This document shows, in pieces, positions 48,883 through 57,659 of a stretch of 64,000 nt of DNA. Under the pieces are notes generated by a model. It worked only from the letters and a program-made list of their open reading frames with translations, made no database searches and was not told the origin of the DNA. Position 1 is the first letter of the stretch; the number at the start of each line of letters is the position of its first letter. The stretch is from positions 1,033,264-1,097,263 of the forward strand of contig NZ_LN869529.1 of assembly GCF_001244995.1 (NCBI RefSeq). Reading direction: 5' to 3'. Origin of the DNA: Intestinimonas massiliensis (ex Afouda et al. 2020). Its GTDB lineage: Bacteria; Bacillota; Clostridia; Oscillospirales; Oscillospiraceae. The position numbers were made by a program, and so were the translations under genes.

Positions 48883-50697
48883 TTAGTGAATCGTACCAGG
48901 TGCATAGGGTCCATAAATGGATGTCAAGAACCCATCATCGTCTAAGGTTATCTCCAGGAAGGAATCGTCTGCAAGTGTCAGTTTGATCACTCCCTCATAC
49001 TGCGCTGGGCCGATGGACACAACCTCGCCGTAGTCAAAGTAACTGCTTTTCCGATACCACCATAGGGCACGCCGTTCCTTCGTCATGTCCGTCCATTCGC
49101 CGGGGAGGTCCACCGCATCCTTCCGCAGAGGCGACCAGGGCGCCCACTCTGACTGCCACTGTAGGTTTACGCTGGGGATAAATAGGCTGTAATCCACAAG
49201 CTCCCATCTGTTGTTGTAGTTTGGCAGATCGTAGCTCATGTAGAAAAAGCTCCGATGATCTCCGTCCCGGTCGATGGCGACCTGCTGGGATTCTATGCCG
49301 CCCCAAAGATAGCAGCGCTCCGGACGGTATCCCGACAACGCCTCCAGTTCCTCCAGCAGAAGGGCCCCCTGCTCCCGCGCGGTGGGCATCGGAGTCCCTT
49401 CCGGCGTCCAACCGGCCATCTCATCGGGGCGCAGCTCCATAAAGGTCACAGTGGTGCCGCCGATGGCCCCGCCCTGTGTGCGGGTGTCCTTGACGCCGTC
49501 TCTTCGCCAGAGAAAGCCGGGGGAGAGGCGGTCGTACACCGGGGCGTATTCGTTCAGATACCACTTGGTACCCAACTCATAGGAAAAACCAAAGGCTCTG
49601 CCCGGCTCATAAAACAGGAAGAAACAGTCCTCCGGCACCAATAGCTCGTCCATTTCCTCCGGCAAGGTATACATACAGTATCCGTCTGGCAGGCGGTCGT
49701 AGATCTGGTAAGACTTGCGGGGGACTTCGCCCTCCGGCTTGGCCACGATTTCCAGCTCCCCGTCCAGGTCAAGGTCTGCCATACCCGCTAAATGCTCCGT
49801 GATATGAAAGACGATCCTGGGTTCCTGGTCGATAACGGAGAAGAACACCGCCTGGTCATCACCGCCGCAGCGCACCACAAAGCTGGGATAGCCCAGAACG
49901 TTTCCGGCGAAGGTGGCCCAAGAGCCGTCCTCGTTCCATACAAGCCCCTCCTCGTCGCAGCGAAACAGCACGTTCCAATCTTGCCCGCCGCCCCGTCCAA
50001 GGAACCAGCAGGTGGGGCCGTCGTAGGGCTCCTCAGTCCGAACCAGGGCAAGGGTGCAGTTCTCCTCCATTTGCACCTCCGACTTCACCTCCCAACCCTC
50101 GGAGAGGTATTTCTCCGGGGGCCCCCAGGGCCGCAGGCGGTCGAAGTCCGCCAGGTCGGTGCGCTCTAATTCCAGATGGTCGGGCCACTGATAGTATTCC
50201 AGCTGCCGGGCAAGGCGTTCTTCCTCACCGGGAGATGACAGGGGCATATCAAACAGCACCGTTCCATCCTCTTGGGTAGGAACGGTTACCGCCACGTCTA
50301 CCGCTCCCTGCGGGGTCTGAAAGGCCATGGTGACCTGTTTGTTTCCAGTTGACATTTCTTCCTCATTGGAAGTAGACAACTGTTGCGCGGTAAACCAGCC
50401 CAGAGAGAAAACCATCGCAAGTGCGACCACTCCCACAATGCTCGTCAATAAAATGCACTTTTTCGACATTTTGGGAGTAGAAGGCGGTTCCCGCTCCTCC
50501 TCTTTGAGCAATTCAGCCAGCGTACCGGCAGGAAGATCAAGCGCCGCTTCGATGCCTTCCAGGTTTCGCGGGGTGGGGACAGATTGACCCATCTCCCATT
50601 TGGACACCGCCTGTCTGCTGACGCCAAGTTCTTCCGCCAATCGCTCCTGGCTCATGCCCTTTTCTTCTCTGGCCTGACGAATCGCAGTTCTCAGCAT
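48883..50697 (-). CDS. Membrane-anchored XRE-type regulator with large extracytoplasmic domain
   Basis: A 604-aa one-component sensor. It has an N-terminal XRE HTH (5-57; S-Q-E-R-L-A-E-E-L-G-V-S-R-Q-A-V-S-K-W-E), a linker, a single TM helix (about 81-103) and roughly 500 residues outside. The outer part contains M-A-D-L-D-L-D-G-E-L-E-I, a VCBS-like calcium motif, and many aromatic residues. No protease or kinase motif is visible. The start at 50697 is set by AGGGAG 8 nt upstream. GTTGCG motifs in the promoter are candidate self-operators. The ligand is unknown. Neighbouring lipoprotein also has a D-x-D-G repeat. Confidence 0.82.
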   Translation of the reverse strand: MLRTAIRQAREEKGMSQERLAEELGVSRQAVSKWEMGQSVPTPRNLEGIEAALDLPAGTLAELLKEEEREPPSTPKMSKKCILLTSIVGVVALAMVFSLGWFTAQQLSTSNEEEMSTGNKQVTMAFQTPQGAVDVAVTVPTQEDGTVLFDMPLSSPGEEERLARQLEYYQWPDHLELERTDLADFDRLRPWGPPEKYLSEGWEVKSEVQMEENCTLALVRTEEPYDGPTCWFLGRGGGQDWNVLFRCDEEGLVWNEDGSWATFAGNVLGYPSFVVRCGGDDQAVFFSVIDQEPRIVFHITEHLAGMADLDLDGELEIVAKPEGEVPRKSYQIYDRLPDGYCMYTLPEEMDELLVPEDCFFLFYEPGRAFGFSYELGTKWYLNEYAPVYDRLSPGFLWRRDGVKDTRTQGGAIGGTTVTFMELRPDEMAGWTPEGTPMPTAREQGALLLEELEALSGYRPERCYLWGGIESQQVAIDRDGDHRSFFYMSYDLPNYNNRWELVDYSLFIPSVNLQWQSEWAPWSPLRKDAVDLPGEWTDMTKERRALWWYRKSSYFDYGEVVSIGPAQYEGVIKLTLADDSFLEITLDDDGFLTSIYGPYAPGTIH

Positions 50698-50726
50698 AGA
50701 CACCACTCCCTTCCTGTCTTGCCTTA

Positions 50727-50784
50727 ATTATAGCAAGTGGCCCCGGTTGCGTCTACAAACTTTCTCGCAACCAGAACAGTTGCG
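50727..50784 (-). promoter_or_regulatory. Promoter of the XRE sensor gene with GTTGCG operator repeats
   Basis: Minus strand TATAAT (50732-50727) with TAGACG (50755-50750) 17 bp upstream (4 of 6). GTTGCG occurs at 50746-50751, CGCAAC at 50766-50771 and GTTGCG at 50779-50784. One copy abuts the -35, fitting autoregulation by the XRE protein. Confidence 0.5.
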
Positions 50785-50786
50785 GG

Positions 50787-50826
50787 AAAAAGCAGCGGGA
50801 ACATCGTAGAGATGTCCCCGCCCTGC
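50787..50826 (-). terminator. Terminator after the small minus-strand ORF
   Basis: GCAGCGGGAACATC (50792-50805) pairs with GATGTCCCCGCCCTGC (50811-50826, one bulge/mismatch), and TTTTT follows on the minus strand. Confidence 0.7.
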
Positions 50827-50829
50827 TCA

Positions 50830-51027
50830 TTATCCTTGCTCGTCCCTGCCCGCCTCTTGTTGTACTTTCCACTCGGCAAACTCCCGTTGCCCTTCCTCGC
50901 TCTCGAAAAAGGCTTGAATCTCCGGGAGCAGGGCACGGGCGAGAGATTCTACCTCGTGATAGGGAATCCCCGTGCCGTAGTCAGGAAGATAGCTTCTGAT
51001 ACAAGCTGATTCTCTTTCTTCGCACAT
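50830..51027 (-). CDS. Small hypothetical protein
   Basis: A 65-aa frame starting M-C-E-E-R-E-S-A and containing Y-H-E-V-E-S-L-A-R-A-L-L-P-E-I-Q-A-F-F-E-S-E-E-G, a good amphipathic helix, with an acidic and glutamine-rich end. It is followed within 4 nt by a terminator, which supports transcription. However, no clear RBS or promoter is present and the stem at 51057-51101 stops transcription from upstream. It resembles short accessory proteins of conjugative elements from memory; it may be a relic. Confidence 0.45.
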   Translation of the reverse strand: MCEERESACIRSYLPDYGTGIPYHEVESLARALLPEIQAFFESEEGQREFAEWKVQQEAGRDEQG

Positions 51028-51056
51028 CACACGCCAAAGAGAAGACCCCTCGTGCC

Positions 51057-51101
51057 AAAAACGGCCTGCATCTTGCTTGCTGCAAGATGCAGGCCGTTTT
51101 T
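51057..51101. terminator. Terminator of the family-5 ABC importer operon
   Basis: A 20-bp perfect stem AAAAACGGCCTGCATCTTGC (51057-51076) and its complement (51082-51101), loop TTGCT, with A/T tracts on both sides. Confidence 0.93.
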
Positions 51102-51148
51102 CTTTTCCACGAGACCCATGCCGCCGTTCCGGCCGCTTTCAAATCGTA

Positions 51149-51889
51149 TCATTCCGCCGCCTTCAGCAGTTGCCTGGTATAGGGGTGCTGCGGGTGGTCA
51201 AAGAGTTCATCCACCGTATTCTGCTCCACGATTACGCCGTCCTTCATCACCAAGACCCGATTGCAGATCTGATAGACCACGTTTAAATCGTGGCTGATGA
51301 ACAGATAGCTCAGGTCAAACTCCTTTTTCAAATCCACCAGGAGCTGCAGGATCTGCGCCTGAATGGTCACATCCAGTGCGCTGACCGGCTCGTCCGCGAT
51401 GATGAGCTTGGGGCGGGTGATCATGGCCGCGGCGATAGAGACCCGTTGGCGCTGCCCACCGGAGAGCTCCCAGGGACGGCGGGAGGCAAACTCTCCTCCC
51501 AGACCGATCTTATCCAGCATGTCCAGCACGGCGGCCCTGCGCTGTGCCCCCGTCATGCCCCCTGCCACCCGCAGCGGCTCTTCCAGTATCCAGCCGATGG
51601 ACCGGGCCGGATTCAAGCTGCTGAAGGGGTCCTGAAAGACCATCTGGGGCCGGACCGAGTGATGCACGATCTCTCCGTCGTAGTCCTTGAGCATCCCCAG
51701 AATCGTGCGGGACAGCGTGGTCTTGCCGCAGCCGCTCTCCCCTACCAGGCCCAAAATCTCACCCTGTCCGATGTCAAAGGTGACATCCTTCAGAATCTGT
51801 CTGCGGGGCCCCTTGTGGCTCAAGATCGAGTGGTCCTGGCGGTAATAGCTGTTCAGGTGCCGAACTTCCAGCACCGGTCCCCTGGCCAT
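51149..51889 (-). CDS. dppF: Peptide/nickel-type ABC transporter ATPase (DppF-like)
   Basis: A 246-aa ABC ATPase: Walker [10 protein letters not shown], signature L-S-G-G-Q-R-Q-R, Walker [13 protein letters not shown]. It stops right after H-P-Y-T-R-Q-L-L, lacking the C-terminal oligo_HPY extension of OppF/DppF, so it is closer in size to NikE. Last gene of the five-gene importer operon. RBS AAGGAGG. Confidence 0.9.
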   Translation of the reverse strand: MARGPVLEVRHLNSYYRQDHSILSHKGPRRQILKDVTFDIGQGEILGLVGESGCGKTTLSRTILGMLKDYDGEIVHHSVRPQMVFQDPFSSLNPARSIGWILEEPLRVAGGMTGAQRRAAVLDMLDKIGLGGEFASRRPWELSGGQRQRVSIAAAMITRPKLIIADEPVSALDVTIQAQILQLLVDLKKEFDLSYLFISHDLNVVYQICNRVLVMKDGVIVEQNTVDELFDHPQHPYTRQLLKAAE

Positions 51890-51908
51890 GGACCATCCCT
51901 CCTTCTGC

Positions 51909-52709
51909 TCAGGTCAGTTTTCGGTTCCGCGTGGGAATCGCGGCGATGAGCCGTCTGGTGTATTCCTGCCGGGGATTTTGGAAAATATCCTGCACCAGGC
52001 CGGTCTCCACCAGGTGTCCCCCCTGCATCACAGCCACCCGGGTACACAGCTTCTGCACCACGTGCAGGTTGTGGCTGATGAACAAAATCGCCATGCCGTG
52101 TTCCCGATTCAGCTTTTTCAGCAGCTCTAGAATCTGCGTTTGAATGGTCACGTCCAGGGCGGTGGTGGGCTCGTCGGCCAGCAGCAGCTTGGGGCCGCTG
52201 ATGATGGCCGAGGCGATCATCACACGCTGGAGCATCCCGCCAGAAAGCTCGTGGGGATATTTTCGATATAGGCTCTCCGGATCGGGCAGCTCCGCCTGGA
52301 TCATGGCCTCCAGCGCCCGCTGCCGCCGTGCCTCCGGCGAGAGGCGGGCGTGGACCCGCAGGCTCTCCTCCACCTGCGGCCCGATGCGCAGCACCGGGTT
52401 CAGGCTGGTCATAGGCTCTTGAAAGACCACGGCCAGATCATCGCCCTGAATCTTCCGCAGCTCTTCCTCCGGACATTGGAGGATTTCCCGCCCCCCCAGC
52501 TTGATGCTGCCGCTTACTTCGGCCTGCCGCCGGGGCAGCAGCCCGCTGATGCTCATGGCCGTTACCGATTTTCCACTGCCGCTCTCCCCTACCAGGCCCA
52601 AAATCTCCCCTTCCTCCAGAGAAAAGGAGACGCCGTCTACGGCGTTGCGGCCCTTTGCCGCGATGTGAAAATGGACCCGCAGGTCCTGAACGTTCAAAAG
52701 CTCTGCCAT
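51909..52709 (-). CDS. dppD: Peptide/nickel-type ABC transporter ATPase (DppD-like)
   Basis: A 266-aa ABC ATPase: Walker A G-E-S-G-S-G-K-S, signature L-S-G-G-M-L-Q-R, Walker [13 protein letters not shown]. It also lacks the long C-terminal extension (NikD-like length). Pairs with the following ATPase as a heterodimer; 19-nt gap. Confidence 0.9.
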   Translation of the reverse strand: MAELLNVQDLRVHFHIAAKGRNAVDGVSFSLEEGEILGLVGESGSGKSVTAMSISGLLPRRQAEVSGSIKLGGREILQCPEEELRKIQGDDLAVVFQEPMTSLNPVLRIGPQVEESLRVHARLSPEARRQRALEAMIQAELPDPESLYRKYPHELSGGMLQRVMIASAIISGPKLLLADEPTTALDVTIQTQILELLKKLNREHGMAILFISHNLHVVQKLCTRVAVMQGGHLVETGLVQDIFQNPRQEYTRRLIAAIPTRNRKLT

Positions 52710-52718
52710 GCTTCCACC

Positions 52719-53525
52719 TCAATTCCGGCGGCCGCGCTGCTGGAGTCCCTCGCTGAGGAGGCTGAACCCCAGAATCAGCAGCACGATGGTGCCCCCGACG
52801 CTCAGCGCGTACCAGGGGGCGCTTCTCAGATAGGTCTGGCTGTCGTTGAGCATGGAGCCCAGACTGGCATGGGGCGGCTGAATGCCAATTCCCAGAAAGC
52901 TCATGCTGGCCTCGCTGAGAATGGCGTTGTTGAAGCCGATGGTGATGGCAGGCAGCAGCACGGAGAAGGTGTTGGGCAGGATGTGGGAAAACAGGATGCG
53001 GGCATCGCCTACCCCCATCAGCTTGGCGCTTTGGATGTAGTTCAGATGCCGGCACCGGGCAAACTCGCCCCGGACGATACGGGCGAAGCTGGGGATAAAG
53101 AGGATGCCCAGCGCCAAAATGATGTTGTAGGTACCGCTCCCCACCACGCTGACAATGACCAGAGCCAGCAGGATACTGGGAAAGGCGGTAATGGAGTCAC
53201 AAACTCGGGTCAGGATCACGTCGGCCGTACCGCCATAGTAGCCGCACAGGCTGCCAACGAGAATACCGGCCAGGCAGCCGATGGCCACCACGCTGACAGC
53301 AATCAGAAAGGACGTGCCCGCCCCCTGGAGCACCCGGCTGAAGATATCCCGGCCAAAGTTGTCGGTGCCCAGCAGATGCTGCAGGGAGGGCGCCTGCATT
53401 TGGGCGGAGGCGTCCATCTGGGTAGGACTGTAGGGGGTCCAAATGTACCCCATCAAAATGAGCAGCGTCATCACCAGCGAGATGCCGCCGCCGATATAGA
53501 AAAAAGAGTTCCTTGCTTTTTTCAT
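52719..53525 (-). CDS. dppC: Peptide/nickel-type ABC transporter permease (DppC-like)
   Basis: A 268-aa permease with a single N-terminal helix, then the permease core. The loop G-T-D-N-F-G-R-D-I-F-S-R is typical of DppC/NikC, and the EAA region includes L-S-E-A-S-M-S-F-L-G-I-G. It follows the other permease gene by 14 nt. Confidence 0.92.
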   Translation of the reverse strand: MKKARNSFFYIGGGISLVMTLLILMGYIWTPYSPTQMDASAQMQAPSLQHLLGTDNFGRDIFSRVLQGAGTSFLIAVSVVAIGCLAGILVGSLCGYYGGTADVILTRVCDSITAFPSILLALVIVSVVGSGTYNIILALGILFIPSFARIVRGEFARCRHLNYIQSAKLMGVGDARILFSHILPNTFSVLLPAITIGFNNAILSEASMSFLGIGIQPPHASLGSMLNDSQTYLRSAPWYALSVGGTIVLLILGFSLLSEGLQQRGRRN

Positions 53526-53539
53526 AGAAATGGTCCCTC

Positions 53540-54481
53540 TCAGCGCAGTCGGATGCGTGGATCGACCAGTTGATAGAGCAGGTCTGCCACAAAGTTCACT
53601 ACAACAATCCAGGCCGCCAGAATGACCACGATGGCCTGCACCACAGGAAAGTCGCGGTTGGAGATACTGGCCAGCAGCAGCCGGCCCACGCCGGGGATGG
53701 TAAAGACCTGTTCAATAATGATGCTGCCGGTCATGATCTCGGCAGCAGAGACGGCTAAAAAGGTGATGACAGGAATCAGGGCATTTTGCAGCACATGGCG
53801 CTGCAGGATGGCCCGGCGGCTGTTGCCGCGGCTCTGGGCCGTGCGGACATAATCCTGGCCCAGCTCGTTGAGAATGGCGCCCCGCAGCATCTTCACCGTC
53901 ATGGCGATGCGGGGAATGGCAATGGATAGGGCGGGAAACAGAAGATAGGCAATACAGGCGCCCCAATCCTGAGTATAGGAGACAAAATTGCCCGGGGTAA
54001 AAAGCCGGAATACGATGCCGAACAGGAAACAGGCCAGGATGCCGATGAAGAAGGAGGGGATACTCATCACCACCTGATCGAAGGCGGTGATGAGCCAGTC
54101 CAGGGCCTTGCTACGGACGCTGCCCGCCAAAATGCCCAGCGGGATGGACAGAATCACGGTAAAGGCAAAGGAAAGGATCGTCAGGATGGCGGTGATGGTC
54201 AGCTTTTCCGAAAGCATCTCCCCCACCGGCATGTGATAGCTGTAGCTGGTACCCATATCTCCGGTCAGGAAGGCGGTCAGCCAGTTCCAATAGCGCACAG
54301 GAACGGGCTTGTCCAGCCCCAGCTCCGCCCGCAGAGCGGCCACTGCCTCCGGCGTGGCCTCGGTGCCCAGCATCTTGGTAGTTGGATCGCCGGGAATGAC
54401 CTGAAAGGCGAGAAAGGCGAGGAGTGAAACGATGAACAATGTAATAATGAGAGTGAGGAATTTTTTTGCGACATATTTCAT
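53540..54481 (-). CDS. dppB: Peptide/nickel-type ABC transporter permease (DppB-like)
   Basis: A 313-aa permease. The N-terminal helix is followed by F-x-V-I-P-G-D-P and the characteristic R-Y-W-N-W block; the EAA-type loop is Y-V-R-T-A-Q-S-R-G-N-S-R-R-A-I. I-I-I-E-Q-V-F-T-I-P-G-V-G is conserved in DppB/NikB. RBS GAGGCGGGGAG. Confidence 0.93.
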   Translation of the reverse strand: MKYVAKKFLTLIITLFIVSLLAFLAFQVIPGDPTTKMLGTEATPEAVAALRAELGLDKPVPVRYWNWLTAFLTGDMGTSYSYHMPVGEMLSEKLTITAILTILSFAFTVILSIPLGILAGSVRSKALDWLITAFDQVVMSIPSFFIGILACFLFGIVFRLFTPGNFVSYTQDWGACIAYLLFPALSIAIPRIAMTVKMLRGAILNELGQDYVRTAQSRGNSRRAILQRHVLQNALIPVITFLAVSAAEIMTGSIIIEQVFTIPGVGRLLLASISNRDFPVVQAIVVILAAWIVVVNFVADLLYQLVDPRIRLR

Positions 54482-54513
54482 CTCCCCGCCTCCTCTCGTT
54501 TCATATTCCGGCT

Positions 54514-56061
54514 TTACGCGGCAAAGTAGAGTTTCGCCATGTCGATCACATAGAGGGGATAGAACTCATACCCCTCCAGCGCCGGGTCCATAGCCACGAA
54601 ATCGGCCATGTCCTGGAGATAGACATTGGCGGCGGTATCGCTGAGGATCTTCAGGCACTGCTTATACAGGGCCGTCTGCTCCTCGTCGTCGGTGGTGCTC
54701 TGCGCGGCGGCAAAGGCGGCGTCATAATCCGGATTGTTGTAGTTGATCATGTTCTTGTCGTTGTCGCTGACCCAGCGGGCCAGCATGCCGCTGGCGTTCA
54801 GGGTGCTGGAGTCGAAGCCCACCACCGTGGACTGGAAGTTGCGCCCGCCGTATACGTCGTTCACCCAGGTGTTCCAGTCCACCTTTTGGATGTCCGCCGT
54901 GACGCCCACCGCCGAGAGCTGCTGGGCCAGCACCACAGCCGTGTCCACGTGGGGCTGGTAGTTGCTGGGTACCGTGATGGTGAAGGTGAACCCGTCGGGA
55001 TAACCCGCTTCCGCCAGCAGCTCCTTGGCCTTCTCCGGATCGTGGGGATAGGCGTCGGCCAGAGAGGCGTCAAAGTACTTGCCGAAAGACGGATACATGG
55101 AGGACCCCACCTTGGTGCCGTGGCCATCGGAGGTCAGGTCCAGCATGGCGTCCACGTCCACCGCATAGCACAGGGCCTGGCGCACTTTCACGTTGTCGAA
55201 GGGGGCCACCGCGTTGTTCAGGTAGATGGCCTGCACCAGGTTCATGGTGCCCTCCAGCACCTTATAACCGTTGGACAGATTGTTGACCTGATCCATGGTC
55301 AGATGGGCCACCAGGTCCAGGGAGCCGCTGTCCAGCGCGGTGAACAAAGCCGTGCCGTCCTCATAGATCTTGTAGGTCACCTTGTCCAGATGGGCGGGCT
55401 CTCCATAGTATTCCGCGTGCTTCTCCAGAATAATGTTTTCCTGGACGCTGCGGGAGATATACTTGAAGGGGCCGGTCCCCACCGGCTTGGTGGCCTGGTC
55501 GGCGTAGTCGGCGGGCACGATGTACACGCTGGCCACATAGCTGAGGAAATCGCTGTTGGGTGCGCTGAGGGTCATGGTAATCTGGTTTCCGTCCACCACC
55601 GTATCCGTGACAGCAGAAAGCGCCGTCACCACGGCGGAAGTCACCGAGGTAGCGGCGCAGGTTTCAAAAGAGTAGAGCACATCGTCCGGCGTGCAGGTCG
55701 CGCCATTGTGGAAGACCACACCGTCACGCAAAGTGAAGGTGTAGGTCAGTCCATCTTCCGACACTTGGTAATCGGAGGCGACTGCACAGACGTAGTTTCC
55801 GTCCGAGTCGGGCTTGACAAGGCCCTCAAAGACGTTAAACATGACCTCTCTAGTTCCTGCGGCCGTCATTTGATACGGGTCAAGACTATCATCCAGGTCC
55901 TGGGCGATGCCCACGGTGAGTTCGTTCGCGTGGACCGCCCCGGAAGAAGGCGTAGTTTCGTCGCTGGGGGTGGGCGTCTGAGTCGTTGCTCCTCCGCATG
56001 CGCTGAGTGAACACGCCAGAGCGGCCGCCGCCAGGAAAACTGCAAGAATACGTTTTTTCAT
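54514..56061 (-). CDS. dppA: Family-5 extracellular substrate-binding lipoprotein (DppA/NikA-like)
   Basis: A 515-aa solute-binding protein. The lipobox L-S-A-C gives Cys22, then a Thr/Pro-rich linker. Family-5 features include L-T-Y-T-F-T-L-R-D-G-V-V-F-H-N-G (about 130), P-V-G-T-G-P-F-K-Y and R-Q-A-L-C-Y-A-V-D. Short ATPases suggest a NikABCDE-like or short-peptide system; the ligand cannot be decided by sequence. First gene of the operon. RBS AAGGAG. Confidence 0.92.
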   Translation of the reverse strand: MKKRILAVFLAAAALACSLSACGGATTQTPTPSDETTPSSGAVHANELTVGIAQDLDDSLDPYQMTAAGTREVMFNVFEGLVKPDSDGNYVCAVASDYQVSEDGLTYTFTLRDGVVFHNGATCTPDDVLYSFETCAATSVTSAVVTALSAVTDTVVDGNQITMTLSAPNSDFLSYVASVYIVPADYADQATKPVGTGPFKYISRSVQENIILEKHAEYYGEPAHLDKVTYKIYEDGTALFTALDSGSLDLVAHLTMDQVNNLSNGYKVLEGTMNLVQAIYLNNAVAPFDNVKVRQALCYAVDVDAMLDLTSDGHGTKVGSSMYPSFGKYFDASLADAYPHDPEKAKELLAEAGYPDGFTFTITVPSNYQPHVDTAVVLAQQLSAVGVTADIQKVDWNTWVNDVYGGRNFQSTVVGFDSSTLNASGMLARWVSDNDKNMINYNNPDYDAAFAAAQSTTDDEEQTALYKQCLKILSDTAANVYLQDMADFVAMDPALEGYEFYPLYVIDMAKLYFAA

Positions 56062-56076
56062 TGCTGATTCTCCTTC

Positions 56077-56173
56077 CGCCGTTTCCGAAGAGACGGCGTT
56101 ACAACAAAATAACTTCTTCTCCCATTATTAAATTGTCGCGTCCTATTGTAGAGCATAACGGGCGAAATTACAA
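56077..56173 (-). promoter_or_regulatory. Promoter and leader hairpin of the family-5 ABC operon
   Basis: Minus strand TTGTAA (56173-56168), 17-bp spacer, TACAAT (56150-56145). In the leader CGCCGT/ACGGCG (56077-56098) forms a small stem just before the dppA-like RBS. Confidence 0.75.
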
Positions 56174-56366
56174 GTGCTCTTTTCAAAAATATCGGTGGAG
56201 CCGCATATTTTTCCGTTGGTCCACTCCTCCGTGCCCGGGGCGAAGGGCCGCAAAAAGGCGCAGAAGCCTCGGTCGGAGGCGCTTAAACCAAGATCGGAGC
56301 ATCTCCGTCGATGCACAGCCGGCTGTCCGGCTCAAGTCTGTTTTTGCCGTTTCAAAATCAACTGCG
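56174..56366. other. Intergenic region between the ABC operon and the YibE/F-like gene
   Basis: About 190 bp with no supported gene. Only scattered short inverted repeats (for example GCCGGCTGTCCGGC at about 56320-56333) were seen. Confidence 0.5.
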
Positions 56367-56385
56367 GGATGCCCAACGGGCATCC
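56367..56385 (-). terminator. Terminator of the YibE/F-like gene
   Basis: GGATGCCC (56367-56374) / GGGCATCC (56378-56385); on the minus strand CGCAGTTGATTTTG follows. The T-tract is imperfect. Confidence 0.6.
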
Positions 56386-56394
56386 GGCAGTGTC

Positions 56395-57582
56395 CTATGT
56401 CTTTGGTTGGGGTCCCATAAGCCGGGAGCTCAGCAGCGCCACCAGTGGGACCGTCAAAACGATGCCGATGGAGCCCGCCACGCCCCGGATAACCTCAACG
56501 GCCATAGCATCGGTATTGGCGATCTGGATCAGGGGATAGTCATAGACCCGGAACAGAATCAGCATGTTCAGCGAGGCGCCGGCAAAAGCTAGGATCAGCG
56601 TATTTGCCATGGTGCCCATGGCGTCCCGCCCGATGTTCATACCGGAGCGAAACAGCTCCGCCCGGGTCAGGTTTGGGTTCAGCTCCCTCAGTTCATTGCA
56701 GGACGACGCGATGGACATAGCAACATCCATAACCGCCCCCAGAGAGGCGATCAGGATGCCGCTGACCAGCAGCCCGCTGATGTGCAGCTTCGAATCGCCG
56801 GCCCGAAGCACCAGTTCCTCTGCCTCCGACAGGTTAAAGCCGTTCAATGGAGAGATGGTCCCGGCCAGGCCGGCAAAGATTCCCGCCGCCGCCACGCCGC
56901 CGACGCAGCCCAGCGTCGCGCACAGCGTCTTGCGGCTGAAGCCGGTGAGCAGGAGAAGGGACGCCGCTGTGGTCAGCGCCACCACGCCGATGGAGACCAG
57001 AATCGGGTCCGCCCCCCGGAGAATCAGGGGGACCAGCAGATACCACAGGCAGGCCAGCGTATAGGCCAAGCCCAGCAGCGCCATGGCCCCCTTCTTCCCC
57101 CCGATGAGGACGAGCAGCGCTCCAAACACCACCAGCAGTCCAGCCAGCACGAGTCCCCGGTCATAATTGGGCACCGAGATGATGTAGGGCTCCCCGTGAT
57201 CGTCGTAGTCCAGGCGCACCACGATGCGCGTCCCCAGGCGGCAGTCCACGTTGGTATAGGCGTTGAGATAGTTGGAGGTCTCCAGGACCGTACCTTTGAA
57301 CGGGCCGGTGAGCAGCTTCACCTCGATGTACTGTTCCCCCAACCGTCTGCCCTCGGTCCAGGTGTCCTCCGCACTGTGGTCCGCCAGCACATCCGTAACC
57401 CTGGCAACGGCAAACAGGCGTTTCCGGGCGGCCCGCGCCTCCCGTTCGCCTTCACCGCCCCGCAGAGCCGCGGCCGTGACGACCAGCACCGCCAGCAGGA
57501 GCAGGGCCGCGCCGATCTCCCAGACACGCCGCCCCTTCAACGGCTTTACCACAGGCTGTTTCTTCCCCTTTGACTGCTTCAT
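56395..57582 (-). CDS. YibE/F-like multi-pass membrane protein
   Basis: A 395-aa protein. The N-terminal TM (about 22-42) is followed by an extracytoplasmic segment with L-L-T-G-P-F-K-G and V-R-L-D-Y-D-D-H-G-E-P-Y. About seven further helices carry the YibE/F blocks L-V-S-G-I-L-I-A-S-L-G-A-V-M-D-V-A and F-R-S-G-M-N-I-G-R-D-A-M-G-T-M-A-N-T-L-I-L-A. The family's function is unknown. ATG 57582 has GAGGGGG upstream. It follows the giant SLH gene in the same direction with a GC-rich stem between them. Confidence 0.88.
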   Translation of the reverse strand: MKQSKGKKQPVVKPLKGRRVWEIGAALLLLAVLVVTAAALRGGEGEREARAARKRLFAVARVTDVLADHSAEDTWTEGRRLGEQYIEVKLLTGPFKGTVLETSNYLNAYTNVDCRLGTRIVVRLDYDDHGEPYIISVPNYDRGLVLAGLLVVFGALLVLIGGKKGAMALLGLAYTLACLWYLLVPLILRGADPILVSIGVVALTTAASLLLLTGFSRKTLCATLGCVGGVAAAGIFAGLAGTISPLNGFNLSEAEELVLRAGDSKLHISGLLVSGILIASLGAVMDVAMSIASSCNELRELNPNLTRAELFRSGMNIGRDAMGTMANTLILAFAGASLNMLILFRVYDYPLIQIANTDAMAVEVIRGVAGSIGIVLTVPLVALLSSRLMGPQPKT

Positions 57583-57606
57583 GGTGTTCCCCCTCGGGCA
57601 GGAATG

Positions 57607-57639
57607 GCCGGGGCCGCCTCCCATGGGAGCGGCCCCGGC
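57607..57639 (-). terminator. GC-rich stem between the SLH-protein and YibE/F-like genes
   Basis: GCCGGGGCCGC (57607-57617) / GCGGCCCCGGC (57629-57639) with inner TCCC/GGGA. No T-run follows in the minus direction, so it may attenuate rather than fully stop transcription. Confidence 0.6.
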
Positions 57640-57659
57640 ATGCAGGGATGGGATGCTTT

